NCBI GenBank assembly: GCA_963742315.1
Contig: CAVULE010000001.1
Coordinates: 124,001 to 188,000, forward strand
From: AV69 sp963742315
Lineage (GTDB): Bacteria; Verrucomicrobiota; Verrucomicrobiia; Chthoniobacterales; UBA10450
Reading direction: 5' to 3'
Length of the DNA stretch: 64,000 nucleotides
Below the pieces are notes generated by a model. The model saw nothing but the letters and a program-made list of their open reading frames with translations. It did not search any database and was not told where the DNA came from. Below are positions 17,822 to 26,274 of the stretch, piece by piece; within the stretch, counting starts at the first letter, position 1, and the number at the start of each line of letters is the position of its first letter. Made by a program: the position numbers and the translations under genes.

Positions 17822-18151
17822 TCATGAGAGAATCTCCAGCGCTGCAATCTTCTCGCGATCGAGGGTGAAGACGAACTCAAGCTCGATCGGACTGCCTGGG
17901 AAGCTGCCAGTCAGCCGATTGGTGACGATGGTCTTGCCATCCTTTTGAGTAGACGCGAGTGGTTCGATGGTGTGTTGATACTTCTGTTTGGTCTCAACCA
18001 TCCATTTCTTGATCGCGGCCAGGCCTTCGATCGTTTTGCCTTCATCCCGCACGAGCGCGCTCTCGGCAAAGCATTGCCCCAATGCCTCTGTCTCACCTCG
18101 GTTCGCCGCACCGATATAAGTAGCGATCGGAGTTGGAAGATCGGCCGGCAT
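17822..18151 (-). CDS. SnoaL / NTF2-like small protein
   Basis: 109 residues with the cone-shaped NTF2-like pattern: an N-terminal helix (PIATYIGAANRGETEALG), FAESALVRDEGKTIEGLAAI, then strands around TNRLTGSFPGSPIELEFVF. Family members range from polyketide cyclases and isomerases to non-enzymatic binding proteins. It lies downstream of the LLM-oxidoreductase operon, 106 bp away, and may be its last gene. Confidence 0.8.
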   Translation of the reverse strand: MPADLPTPIATYIGAANRGETEALGQCFAESALVRDEGKTIEGLAAIKKWMVETKQKYQHTIEPLASTQKDGKTIVTNRLTGSFPGSPIELEFVFTLDREKIAALEILS

Positions 18152-18257
18152 GTGTTTCTCGGTTTGCTTCTGGTTCAGCCGTAAACACGGGAATTTAAGC
18201 CGCGATCGAGACGTTCGCCATCGGGCAAAGGGCGGATCATTAGGTCAGCCGTCGCGA

Positions 18258-19335
18258 TTACGCAGCACGTTCGGATTTCGTTGAGGGAAAGGCCGGCGTC
18301 GCAGATCCGAGCGCTCTTCGGACAAGCGGCGCCACCCGCGTCCCAATCAGTTCGATTGCGCGCATGAGTTTGGCGTGCGGCAAGTCCGCCACGCTCATTT
18401 GGAACGTGAGCCGGGAGATGCCGCCTAACGATTCGTTCACGCGCAGGATTTTTTCCGCGACCGTTTCCGGATCGCCTACCAGAAGCGCACCGGTCGGTCC
18501 AAGCTGGGCATCGAAGTGCGCGCGAGTCATAGGTGGCCATCCGCGCTCCCTGCCAATCTCAGTGAAGCTTCGCGCATAGCCGGGAAAAAATTCGTCTTCG
18601 GCCGTCGTCGAACTGTCGGCGACATAGCCTAGCGAATGAACGCCGACCTTGAGCTGCTCTGGAGAATGGCCGGCGCGCAAACCAGCCCAGCGGTAGCGAT
18701 CGATCAGCGGCCGGAAGCGGTGCGGCTCGCCGCCGATAATCGCGACCATCAGCGGCAACCCGAGGGTGCCGGCGCGAATGAAAGAGCCGGGCGTGCCGCC
18801 GACACCGAGCCAAACCGGCAGCGGGTTCTGCAGCGGACGCGGGTAAACTCCCTGCCCGGTAAGCGGCGCGCGATGCTTCCCCGACCAATGAACATAGCGT
18901 GTTCTCACGAATTTTCAGAAGCAGCTCGAGCTTCTCGGCGAAGAGAGAATCGTAGTCCTCGAGTTCGAGCCCGAAGAGCGGAAACGCTTCGATGAACGAG
19001 CCGCGCCCGACAACCATCTCCGCTCGCCCTTTCGAAAGAAGATCGAGCGTCGCAAACTCTTGGAACACGCGAACGGGATCGGCCGCGCTCAGGACGGTGA
19101 CGGCGCTCGTTAGGCGAATACGCCGGGTTCGCGCGGCGGCGGCGGCGAGGATCACAGTTGGGGCGGAATCGAGGAACTCACGCCGGTGATGTTCCCCGAT
19201 GCCAAACACATCGAGGCCCACCTCGTCAGCGAGGGTGATTGCTTCGAGCAACTCGCTGAGATGTTTTGCGGGGTCGACTGCACGGCCCGCCGCGTCAACG
19301 GTTGCCGCTACGAAACTATCTACGCCAATTTGCAT
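18258..19335 (-). CDS. LLM-class flavin-dependent oxidoreductase, frameshifted
   Basis: A luciferase-like monooxygenase of about 355 residues split between two frames. The N-part (from 19335: MQIGVDSFV, GIGEHHRREFLDSAP, ADPVRVFQEFATLDLLS, MVVGRGSF) runs to KLELLLKIRENT and the other frame resumes YVHWSGKHRAPL, then VWLGVGGTPGS. One extra base near 18898 explains this. Enzymes of this class use reduced FMN and oxygen. It follows the FMN reductase gene by 13 bp, which could supply reduced flavin. A sequencing error is plausible. Confidence 0.85.
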
Positions 19336-19348
19336 CTGTGGTGGCCTC

Positions 19349-19915
19349 CTATGCTGTTTTCTTCCGCAGCGTCTTCAGTGCGCCTCCCCACGCGATGACC
19401 TGATCCAGCATGTCGTTGACCGACGTCTCTTTTCGTGGATCTGGCTTGAAGACGCTGAAGTTTTCGAAGTCGGTATACAGGGAGAGCAAGACTTGGAGGC
19501 GCACGGTGGCCATTTGCACCTCCGCCAGCACCAGACGCAGCTGCTCGACCGCGCGCGCTCCGCTGGCGCCGCCGTAGCTGACGAAGCCAGCCGCTTTGTT
19601 GTTCCACTCGGCGAACAGAAAATCGATCGCGTTCTTGAGCGCGCCGGAGATTCCATGGTTGTATTCGGGCGTGACGAAAACGTAGCCATCAAAAGAACCG
19701 ATCTTAGCGGCCCACGCTTTGGTGTGAGGCTTACTGTATTGCCCCATTATTGGTGGCATTGGCTCGTCCAGAAGCGGCAGGTTGAAATCTTTGATGTCGA
19801 CGAGTTCGAATTCGGCGTCGCTGCGCTTTTGTGCGATTTCGTAAACCCATTTACCAACGGCCTCGCCATTTCGGCCCGGCCGCGTGCTTCCAATGATGAT
19901 GGCAATCCTAAGCAT
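19349..19915 (-). CDS. NAD(P)H-dependent FMN reductase
   Basis: 188 residues from the ATG at 19915, chosen because GAGGAGGAA lies just upstream; an in-frame start at 20002 would overlap doxX. Flavodoxin-like fold with the FMN phosphate loop IIGSTRPGRNG and the FMN-binding PEYNHGISGALKNAIDFL motif. It reduces FMN or quinones. Middle gene of doxX, FMN reductase, LLM oxidoreductase, an operon likely controlled by the divergent MarR protein. Confidence 0.92.
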   Translation of the reverse strand: MLRIAIIIGSTRPGRNGEAVGKWVYEIAQKRSDAEFELVDIKDFNLPLLDEPMPPIMGQYSKPHTKAWAAKIGSFDGYVFVTPEYNHGISGALKNAIDFLFAEWNNKAAGFVSYGGASGARAVEQLRLVLAEVQMATVRLQVLLSLYTDFENFSVFKPDPRKETSVNDMLDQVIAWGGALKTLRKKTA

Positions 19916-19955
19916 AAGTTCCTCCTCGGTGGTTTCTGAAAATGACTTCATGCAC

Positions 19956-20351
19956 TTATCGCATGGCTTGAACTGTGACGCGCTGCTGCCAGAGCCCATC
20001 AAAGGCGGAGCGAACGCTCAGGAACACAACGATCCAGAGCAGCGTCACGACGAGAGCCAGAGGCAGACCGCTCGGGAGCATCAATATATGAATGAGCAGA
20101 ATGTTGACGATGATCGGAGCGAGCAGCGTCAGCGCCAGCGGGACGTAGCGATTAATCAGGAGCAGGATCGCCGAAATGATTTGGAGCAGAAATATCGGGA
20201 CCAGATAATGAGAGACAAAAAGCGCCCCGACGAACTGGCCAGCCGTCCCCGACGGCGGAGAGCTGGGAATGAAGTGAAGGAAGCCGTTCAGTCCGAAGGT
20301 GAGAAAGATCAGGCCAAGAAGGAAACGCGCAACGACAATAGTGATTTTCAT
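19956..20351 (-). CDS. DoxX family membrane protein
   Basis: 131 residues with four predicted transmembrane helices (around 5-22, 45-65, 70-90 and 97-115). N-terminal RFLLGLIFLTFGLNGFLHF matches the DoxX family, members of which are linked to quinone or thiol oxidation and redox stress. First gene of a three-gene operon; the MarR-family gene starts 71 bp away in the other direction. Confidence 0.85.
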   Translation of the reverse strand: MKITIVVARFLLGLIFLTFGLNGFLHFIPSSPPSGTAGQFVGALFVSHYLVPIFLLQIISAILLLINRYVPLALTLLAPIIVNILLIHILMLPSGLPLALVVTLLWIVVFLSVRSAFDGLWQQRVTVQAMR

Positions 20352-20376
20352 GTTAGTTTCGTTTGTTTGATATTCA

Positions 20377-20396
20377 TTATATTGATATCAATATAA
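20377..20396. promoter_or_regulatory. Perfect 20-bp palindromic operator between doxX and marR genes
   Basis: Half-site TTATATTGAT with an exact inverted partner ATCAATATAA. It lies in the middle of the 70-bp divergent intergenic region, overlapping where both promoters must be. MarR-family dimers bind palindromes of this size, so it is the likely operator for repression of both directions. Confidence 0.8.
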
Positions 20397-20421
20397 TCTG
20401 TGTCAAGATAAAATAATTGAA

Positions 20422-20925
20422 ATGAGGCGGCAACGAAAAACTCGCGGACAAGACTCCTCCGGGGTGCATCTCTGGCTCGTTTTCATGAAAGCCTTTCAAG
20501 CGCTGGTCCCCCACGCCGCCGGAAGCATCGAGCAGACAAAGCTGGGCGACTCTGATTTCCGTGTCCTCGAAGCCCTTCTCCACAAAGGACCCCTCCCGGT
20601 CAACACCATCGGCCCCAAGGTCTGGCTTACCCCCGGTTCCATCAGCGTGGCGGTCGATCGTCTGGTGAAGAAAGGATTGGTTGCGCGCAAGGAGCGCTCG
20701 CAAGACCGGCGAGTGCGTCAGGTTGAACTGACCGCGAAGGGACGGGCGCTGATCATTCGCGGCTTTCGCGAACACGCCGCCGCGATGGAAAAAGCTATGC
20801 GTGTCCTTTCAAAAAAGGAGCGACTGACTTTGCAGCGATTGTTGAAAAAGTTGGGCAAGGATGCGGCAGGGCCATTGCCGAAGAGCGAAAAAAACCAAAG
20901 GCATGCATGTGAAGATCAGGATTAG
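20422..20925 (+). CDS. MarR-family transcriptional regulator
   Basis: 167 residues, winged helix. VLEALLHKGPLPVNTIG, LTPGSISVAVDRLVKKGLV (recognition helix) and RRVRQVELTAKGRALI (wing) are typical. MarR repressors respond to phenolics, quinones or oxidants. It is divergent from doxX / FMN reductase / LLM oxidoreductase, so it probably controls these redox genes and itself through the palindrome at 20377. It has no effector-sensing cysteine pair that I can identify. Confidence 0.92.
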   Translation: MRRQRKTRGQDSSGVHLWLVFMKAFQALVPHAAGSIEQTKLGDSDFRVLEALLHKGPLPVNTIGPKVWLTPGSISVAVDRLVKKGLVARKERSQDRRVRQVELTAKGRALIIRGFREHAAAMEKAMRVLSKKERLTLQRLLKKLGKDAAGPLPKSEKNQRHACEDQD

Positions 20926-21251
20926 CTGACGCCTCTCTGATCTCTGACTTCTGACTTGCTCTGACCTCTGAACCAAAATCCTTCCCTCCGCCTCGCAATT
21001 TCGCTACCATCTCCGCCGTGACCGGCGCACCCACTCGACGCCCGCTCTACCACGGGCGGCAGCTTGCCCTTATGTCCCGCGCCGTGCATCACTGATCATC
21101 GGTTTCCGCCGCTCTCTGCTCTCTGCTCCTTGCTCCTTGCTCCTTGCTCCTTGCTCCTTGCTCTTACACGGGCCGGGCGGCAGCCTAGAAAGCAAGCGGA
21201 TTATACGGAGAAACTCCGTAAAAAAAGACGGAGAAACTCCTTCCACTACTC
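20926..21251. other. Gap between marR and the cassette array: tandem repeats, no gene
   Basis: From 21121 to 21165 the heptamer CTTGCTC is repeated about five times. At 21205-21240 the sequence ACGGAGAAACTCC occurs twice, the first copy extended to a hairpin (ACGGAG-AAA-CTCCGT) before an A-run. The first R' core follows at 21252. No integrase gene and no recognisable attI is seen here. Confidence 0.6.
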
Positions 21252-21266
21252 GTTAGGCGATAAGCG

Positions 21267-21710
21267 ATGCGCTTCCACGATTTCCACCTCAGCGGCTACA
21301 GCGTTTGCAAGTTCGGCGGCGAGATCGTGCTCCATTTGATCTACGATTATCCGCCACAGCCACCAGAGGAGTCGCATATTCGTTTGGGTGACGTCGAGTT
21401 CTACCATTTTGTCCATACCGGCGGCGCGATCATCCTCGATATCGCCGAGGTTCCGCTCTCGGACTTTCTGGATCGGTTCTGGGATTGCATGGCGGAGTGG
21501 GATAGGCAGCACGGTATTTCACATTGGCACGACGATCGTGCGAAATATCAGGCGACTCTTGAGTCGGATTCTTTGAAAGCGTGGGAAATTGCATCTGCTG
21601 TCGGATTTGCTGGCGTTGTCGTCGCCAGGACGATTGAAGACATCACGCGCGAATATCACCAATCGCCTAACCAGGCGATGCAGCGAACCGCGCCCCGCTC
21701 TGATGCGTAG
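21267..21710 (+). CDS. Cassette 1: hypothetical protein
   Basis: 147 codons; the last 14 or so (from PNQAMQRTA) are read from the attC, so the native protein is nearer 133 residues plus a read-through tail. The N-terminal half (FHDFHLSGYSVCKFGGEIVL, IRLGDVEFYHFVHTGGAI) looks like a beta-rich domain; the middle has FLDRFWDCMAEWDRQHG. No family recognised. First cassette of the array, 8 bp after the leading R' core. Confidence 0.65.
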   Translation: MRFHDFHLSGYSVCKFGGEIVLHLIYDYPPQPPEESHIRLGDVEFYHFVHTGGAIILDIAEVPLSDFLDRFWDCMAEWDRQHGISHWHDDRAKYQATLESDSLKAWEIASAVGFAGVVVARTIEDITREYHQSPNQAMQRTAPRSDA

Positions 21711-21788
21711 CTTTCGTGCAGTTAGTTCGTCCAGCTTGCGGTCACGCGCGCTCTAGGGCGCGGTCGCTGATCTTGTGTCTCGTTAGGT
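21665..21788 (+). repeat. attC 1
   Basis: R'' GCCTAAC at 21665, then CAGGCGATGCAGCGAACC; ends with R' GTTAGGT at 21782. 124 bp. The upstream gene reads into it. Confidence 0.9.
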
Positions 21789-21791
21789 CTT

Positions 21792-22154
21792 GTGCGTCAT
21801 TGGATCACTATTCCAATTGCTCTTGTTGTTATCGGTATCGGAAGTATCGCGGCGGTGGTGTTACTAAATCCGCTTCGCCGATCTGAGACTGATATCCGCG
21901 GGTGGTTGCTACACCAGGCGCCGCTCGGCTCCAGTCGGCAGGAGGTAATGGTGCTGGTAGCCAGGCGTGACTGGAAGTTCCATCCGGAATACCGCGGACG
22001 ATTCATCAACAAGAGTGTTCCCGTTGGTGGGTTCGGAACCGAGCTCGGGACGTATCTCGGCGTCCGCGACGTGAAAGTCGATGCTTACTGGAAATTTAGC
22101 GGGTCAGACAACCTCGACGAAGTGTACGTCAACAAATGGAAAGAAGGCTTCTGA
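21792..22154 (+). CDS. Cassette 2: small membrane-anchored protein, paralogue of the gene at 27957
   Basis: 120 residues, GTG start 4 bp after R'. Residues 5-27 form a transmembrane helix (TIPIALVVIGIGSIAAVVLL), followed by a soluble domain with GWLLHQAPLGSSRQEVM, EYRGRFINKSVPVGGFG and YLGVRDVKVDAYWKF. The order LLHQAPLGSSRQEVM-then-strand recalls small SmpA/BamE-like lipoprotein domains, but this is only a resemblance. The cassette at 27957 encodes a near-identical protein. Confidence 0.75.
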   Translation: MRHWITIPIALVVIGIGSIAAVVLLNPLRRSETDIRGWLLHQAPLGSSRQEVMVLVARRDWKFHPEYRGRFINKSVPVGGFGTELGTYLGVRDVKVDAYWKFSGSDNLDEVYVNKWKEGF

Positions 22155-22155
22155 G

Positions 22156-22278
22156 ACCTAACCAGGCGATGGAGCCGACCACGAGCCGCCGCACCATCCG
22201 ACTTCACATGAATTCAAAACGCCAATCCGCAGCCACATCCGCTCCCGCTCGTGGCGGCTCATCTTGTTCTCGTTAGAC
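22156..22278 (+). repeat. attC 2
   Basis: R'' ACCTAAC, CAGGCGATGGAGCCGACC; R' GTTAGAC at 22272. 123 bp. Same subtype as attC 22. Confidence 0.9.
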
Positions 22279-22310
22279 CTCGCGGAGGCCCACACACTTC
22301 AGGAGAACTC

Positions 22311-22685
22311 ATGTTTGACCACGTTAAATTCGGAGTCAGCGACTATGCAGCGAGCAAAGCGTTCTTCCTCAAGGCACTCGAACCGCTCGGCGTAGCTGTT
22401 GTCTCGGAGGGGTCGCCGACGTACGGTGTCGAGCTTAGCCCAAAGGGTGAGGCTTCATTGTGCCTGTACCAAACCGAGGAGAAGCCAGCGCATCTTCACT
22501 TGGCGTTCACCGCCGAGAATCGCCAGCAAGTCGAAGCTTTCTATCGCGCGGCTCTGGCGGTGGGTGGCAAAGACAATGGTGCACCTGGTCTGTGCGCGGA
22601 GTACCACGCGAACTACTATGCAGCTTTCGTCATTGGTCCGGACGGGCACAACATCGAAGCGGTTTGCCACGAACCCGAGGCCTAA
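22311..22685 (+). CDS. Cassette 3: VOC (glyoxalase/bleomycin-resistance) protein
   Basis: 124 residues, ATG preceded by AGGAGAACTC. One VOC domain: FDHVKFGVSDYAASKAFF, LCLYQTEEKPAHLHLAF with candidate metal-binding His, and AAFVIGPDGHNIEAVCHEP with the C-terminal Glu. VOC proteins isomerise or bind small electrophiles or antibiotics. The stop TAA is supplied by the R'' core. A second copy lies at 30672. Confidence 0.88.
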   Translation: MFDHVKFGVSDYAASKAFFLKALEPLGVAVVSEGSPTYGVELSPKGEASLCLYQTEEKPAHLHLAFTAENRQQVEAFYRAALAVGGKDNGAPGLCAEYHANYYAAFVIGPDGHNIEAVCHEPEA

Positions 22686-22775
22686 CCAATCGATGAAGCC
22701 AACGGCCCCATCGCGATACAACTTCAGCGTGTTTGCCACGCCACTCTGCCGTGGCTTATCTCTTTCTCGTTAGGT
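22680..22775 (+). repeat. attC 3
   Basis: R'' GCCTAAC with CAATCGATGAAGCCAACGG; R' GTTAGGT at 22769. 96 bp, the compact subtype shared with attC 8, 14, 30, 31 and 35. Confidence 0.9.
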
Positions 22776-22784
22776 CAGAATCGG

Positions 22785-23285
22785 ATGACTGTTGCACTCC
22801 GCGAAGTTACGAAGGAAGATCTGCCGATTTTTTTTGAGCATCAGCTGGATGCCGAGGCGACACGGATGGCGGCGTTCCCCAGCCGCGACCGCGACGCCTT
22901 TATGGCGCACTGGGCCAGAATCATGAGTAAGGAGACCAACGAGACCGGAATCCTAAACACCATCCTCGCGGACGGCACCGTGGCTGGCAACGTCGTCTAT
23001 TGGGAAGCGGCGGGGGAGCCGAACATCGCCTACTGGCTCGGCAAGACACATTGGGGGAAGGGGATTGCTAGTGCGGCCCTGGCCCAATTCTTGACCAAGA
23101 TAGAGGCGCGACCAGTTTACGCGCATGTGGCAAAGCACAATTTCGCTTCGATACGTGTCTTACAAAAATGCGGATTCCAACTTGCACGAGAGGATATATG
23201 CGATGGCGATGATGGCGAAGAACTTGTTATGGAGCTGCGCTCCGATCGTTGCGCCACGGCCGCCAATAAACCCACAAAGACCTAA
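22785..23285 (+). CDS. Cassette 4: GNAT family N-acetyltransferase
   Basis: 166 residues. RimJ/RimL-like GNAT: LREVTKEDLPIFFEHQLD, IAYWLGKTHWGKGIASAAL (acetyl-CoA loop variant) and NFASIRVLQKCGFQL. The acceptor is unknown. The stop TAA is inside R'' (ACCTAAC). A diverged, frameshifted relative is at 41187 with the same EHQLD start motif. Confidence 0.88.
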   Translation: MTVALREVTKEDLPIFFEHQLDAEATRMAAFPSRDRDAFMAHWARIMSKETNETGILNTILADGTVAGNVVYWEAAGEPNIAYWLGKTHWGKGIASAALAQFLTKIEARPVYAHVAKHNFASIRVLQKCGFQLAREDICDGDDGEELVMELRSDRCATAANKPTKT

Positions 23286-23403
23286 CCAGGCGATGGAGCG
23301 AACAGCCACCCGCTGCATGTCCACGTTTTCAGATGACTAAACCATTCTCGCTGCGATCCACGCTCGGTTTCGGTGGCCGTCGCTCATCTTGTTCTCGTTA
23401 GGT
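23280..23403 (+). repeat. attC 4
   Basis: R'' ACCTAAC, CAGGCGATGGAGCGAAC; R' GTTAGGT at 23397. 124 bp. The reverse-end CGCTCATCTTGTTCTCGTTAG is the typical L'-R' end of this subtype. Confidence 0.9.
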
Positions 23404-23405
23404 CT

Positions 23406-23951
23406 GTGCGACGCACGTTAGCCATTCTGCTGTTGAGCGCGTCGGGCGCTTTCGGACAGCCCACGGTGATCTCCAATTACAGGCTGCCGCCCGACAGCAT
23501 CGAACTGAAGCGCAACGACTCGCCAGTCACATCCACGCCGTGGCAGTTACCAAAGCCCGGAGATCCGCTTTACGACCCCGCTAAAGAAGAGCAGATAAAG
23601 AGAGAAAACGCGGCGGAGGTAAAAGGAAACTCACATCTCGTGCACGTCTTTGAGCACGGTGTATTCAAGGGGTATAAAACCCTCAGTTGGGGAGGACCCC
23701 GCGAGCGTCCCGCAAAAGAGATGAACGACGCCTTCACACCGAATGCGAAGTTACCGCCAGATGCGGTCGAGCTCTCGGCCAGTGCGCGGCCAGATAAGTC
23801 GGATTACTTCCCGACGCGCCCGAAAGCGAGGCCTGCAAACGTTCCGCCCGATTACATCGCGGTAAGAGTTTTTCATCGCGGCAAGCTTATCGGTTGGACT
23901 TACCTGTCGAAAGAAGCAGTCGCAATGTTGCACAAACCGAAAGAGACCTGA
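23406..23951 (+). CDS. Cassette 5: secreted hypothetical protein
   Basis: 181 residues from a GTG 3 bp after R'; a longer ORF from 23373 only translates the attC. Signal peptide (TLAILLLSASGAFGQ). The mature part has two similar blocks: LPPDSIELKR ... FEHGVFKGYKTLSWGG and LPPDAVELSA ... VFHRGKLIGWTYLSKE, so it is a tandem duplication of a domain of about 65 residues. Function unknown. Stop TGA lies in the degenerate R''. Confidence 0.75.
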   Translation: MRRTLAILLLSASGAFGQPTVISNYRLPPDSIELKRNDSPVTSTPWQLPKPGDPLYDPAKEEQIKRENAAEVKGNSHLVHVFEHGVFKGYKTLSWGGPRERPAKEMNDAFTPNAKLPPDAVELSASARPDKSDYFPTRPKARPANVPPDYIAVRVFHRGKLIGWTYLSKEAVAMLHKPKET

Positions 23952-24069
23952 CCAGGCGATGCAGCGAACCACGCCCCGCTCCGATGCCTGACTCTGGTGT
24001 AATTACTTTGTCCAGTTTGCAGCCACGCGTGGTCTCGGGCCCGGTCGCTGATCTTGTATCTCGTTAGAT
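23946..24069 (+). repeat. attC 5 (degenerate R'')
   Basis: R'' is ACCTGAC instead of ACCTAAC; CAGGCGATGCAGCGAACC follows. R' GTTAGAT at 24063. 124 bp. Confidence 0.82.
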
Positions 24070-24247
24070 GTGAGTTGCCACAGCCTGAAGCGCACCGCCT
24101 TACAGTTTGCCATTATCTGCACGCTGGCTGTTTCGCCCGCCGGCGCGCAGCAGCCAGCGGACAGTACCCGTGGCTTAATACGCTGGATGAGCGGACAATT
24201 TGTGGCATAATTGATCCTTTCTCTCGCGACTATCATCGGCAAAGGAA

Positions 24248-25345
24248 ATGGCACACGGGAAAGATCCTTCAGGGCAAAGCGAGCGCGAAAAGAGCGACGA
24301 GAAGCGTCGTGACTCAGCTTCGGCTTCTGAGCATCAAGCAGACTTAACCCGGGATGCTGAACGAGTAGAAGCAGATAAGGCCAAGTTGCAAAGTCGAAGC
24401 GACTCAGACGCTTCTCGTGACTTTGGGAGAGCCGATGTGGGAAGAAGCGGCGCAAAACGCCAAGCTGAAGGAGATGAAAGGCTGCGAGTAGAAAGACAAA
24501 CGTCGGACCAGGCAATCAAAGGCGAACGACTCCGAACTGATGCTGCTACAGAAAAGGGGCGGAGCCATCATCAGGCATCCGCCCGGTCTTCCGCCGAATT
24601 ATTATCGCAGGAACAAAAGAGCCACCAAAAAACCAGGGCGACTCTTACTACCAGGGAAGAATTCCTCGCTATTGTAAGCCATGACTTGAGGAATCCTCTC
24701 AATAACATATCGCTGGCAGCGCAGAATCTATTAGAGGACCCGAAGGATATAAAAGAGCTGGCCGCATCAATAAATAGAAGCGCTGGAGAGATGCTCCGGT
24801 TAATTGAGGATTTGTTAGACATAGAAAGAATCGCCGTAGGCAAATTAACACTGCACATCGAGCAGCATGAGGTTAGCGAAATAATAAAACAATCCGTAGA
24901 ACAACTACAGGCCGCCGCCGTCTCCAAGGGAATAACCCTGGAAGCAGAGCCTCAAGACGTGTCTGGTTACGTGGTATGCGACCGGAGCCGCGTCATCCAG
25001 GTGCTGTCAAATCTGATTGGAAACGCGATTAAATTCACACCGGCTAAAGGCGAAATTTGTGTAAGCTGTCAGAGGACCGGTCCCGAAGGGGAAGAAGTAC
25101 AAATTTCAATCAGCGATACCGGGGAGGGAATCGCTCCGGAGAAAATTAAGACAATCTTCGAGCGTTTCTCACAGTTACATAACCAGGATCGTCGCGGTAT
25201 CGGACTTGGACTCTACATTGCAAAAATGATGATCGAAGCACATCCGGGAAGAATATGGGTTGAGTCGAAGCTCGGAGAAGGCAGCACGTTTCACTTCACC
25301 CTTCCCCTTCGTTCTGGCGCTATCCGTGAAGCCAAACCGCAATAA
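24248..25345 (+). CDS. Cassette 6: soluble sensor histidine kinase
   Basis: 365 residues. Residues 1-130 are highly charged, probably coiled coil, with no transmembrane segment and no recognised sensor domain. HisKA with phospho-acceptor His145 in SHDLRNPLN, then HATPase_c with N-box NLIGNAIKF, G1 DTGEGI, F-box FERFSQ and G2 GIGLGLYIAK. No response regulator adjoins, so it is an orphan kinase. The ATG at 24248 is 178 bp past R', unusually far for this array. A cassette-borne histidine kinase is uncommon. Confidence 0.9.
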   Translation: MAHGKDPSGQSEREKSDEKRRDSASASEHQADLTRDAERVEADKAKLQSRSDSDASRDFGRADVGRSGAKRQAEGDERLRVERQTSDQAIKGERLRTDAATEKGRSHHQASARSSAELLSQEQKSHQKTRATLTTREEFLAIVSHDLRNPLNNISLAAQNLLEDPKDIKELAASINRSAGEMLRLIEDLLDIERIAVGKLTLHIEQHEVSEIIKQSVEQLQAAAVSKGITLEAEPQDVSGYVVCDRSRVIQVLSNLIGNAIKFTPAKGEICVSCQRTGPEGEEVQISISDTGEGIAPEKIKTIFERFSQLHNQDRRGIGLGLYIAKMMIEAHPGRIWVESKLGEGSTFHFTLPLRSGAIREAKPQ

Positions 25346-25361
25346 TGGCGTCGTGTTCGTC

Positions 25362-25390
25362 GCCTAACGATGCGATCCGGCTCGAAACGG
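25362..25390 (+). repeat. attC half-site (R'' side only)
   Basis: GCCTAACGATGCGATCCGG resembles R'' plus L'' but no R' partner follows before the next complete attC. Likely a remnant of a deleted or rearranged cassette junction. Confidence 0.5.
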
Positions 25391-25455
25391 GCTTTTATAC
25401 GACATATAGTTTTTTACGGAAATTTTTTGCGCGTGGGTTGCTTCAGAGTGCACAC

Positions 25456-25579
25456 ATCTAACCAATCGCTCGAGCCAACCGCTGGCCGTTTCGTTACCTG
25501 ACTTTGAGATGACTTCAACCCCTCCACTGCACATTAGCCTCGCTCTGGCCAGCGGTGGCTCAGCTCTAGCTCGTTAGGC
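25456..25579 (+). repeat. attC 6
   Basis: R'' ATCTAAC, CAATCGCTCGAGCCAACCGC; R' GTTAGGC at 25573. 124 bp. Subtype with AGCGGTGGCTCAGCTC near the R' end, as in attC 13, 37 and 38. Confidence 0.9.
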
Positions 25580-25617
25580 GACGTCACTCAGTAATCACAC
25601 AAACATAGAAAGTAATC

Positions 25618-26136
25618 ATGAAAACAAAAAAGAAATTGAGGACATCCATTCCAGCGAGCGGGTCATTTGTTTCCCTCCCGGAAGCATTCCCGGGAGCTCA
25701 CCCATCAGTTAAATATGCCCCAAAGATACAGCTAGACACTGTGAGGTCAGATAAAAGTAAGCATTTTCAGTTGGAGCATGTTCTACTGCCTCACAGGATA
25801 CTCATTGACCTGCAAGCTGTGGACGCTAGTTTTTTTGACGCGAAGACGCTTGTTCGAGACTGTGAAATTGTCAGGGGTGTTGCCCTGAGGCATCCGAAAA
25901 AGCTGCAACAGATACTTGAGGCATTTCAAGAGGGAGCGCCCTTCTCTCATGTTGAAAAAGCGGAGGCAGTTGTCAAAGAATTGGGCTTACATGAACGTCA
26001 GGTAACACGGAAAGGCGGAGGCTTCATATCCCTTCTCATTATTTTGGCTGCGCTTGCCGCATCATCTGCAGAGGTAGCGATAGCGAGGTTGCGAAAAGGA
26101 ATTGGCAGAGCGGGTGGAGCTGACATGGGGAACTAA
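25618..26136 (+). CDS. Cassette 7: hypothetical protein with C-terminal hydrophobic segment
   Basis: 172 residues. Basic N-terminus (MKTKKKLRTS), a mixed middle part (LLPHRILIDLQAVDASFFDAKTL, VRDCEIVRGVALRHPKK) and a hydrophobic stretch near 137-155 (FISLLIILAALAASSAEVA). No family recognised. Base composition is lower in GC than its neighbours, which fits recent capture from elsewhere. Confidence 0.65.
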   Translation: MKTKKKLRTSIPASGSFVSLPEAFPGAHPSVKYAPKIQLDTVRSDKSKHFQLEHVLLPHRILIDLQAVDASFFDAKTLVRDCEIVRGVALRHPKKLQQILEAFQEGAPFSHVEKAEAVVKELGLHERQVTRKGGGFISLLIILAALAASSAEVAIARLRKGIGRAGGADMGN

Positions 26137-26150
26137 TTGAAATCCGTGCC

Positions 26151-26243
26151 GCCTAACCATGCGCTGCAGCGAACCCGGCCTGAGCGTCGCGGTTGCAATT
26201 CACGCGTCCTGCGGGCCGGGTCGCTGAGCTTGGGTCGTTAGGC
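26151..26243 (+). repeat. attC 7
   Basis: R'' GCCTAAC, CATGCGCTGCAGCGAACCCGG; R' GTTAGGC at 26237. 93 bp with strong CCCGGCC / GGGCCGGG pairing. Confidence 0.9.
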
Positions 26244-26274
26244 GTTTTCAATAGCCCTTCAGAGGGTGTTCGCA

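Noticed and set aside
21121..21165. Heptamer tandem repeat considered as a CRISPR-like array
   Set aside because: The units are contiguous with no spacers.
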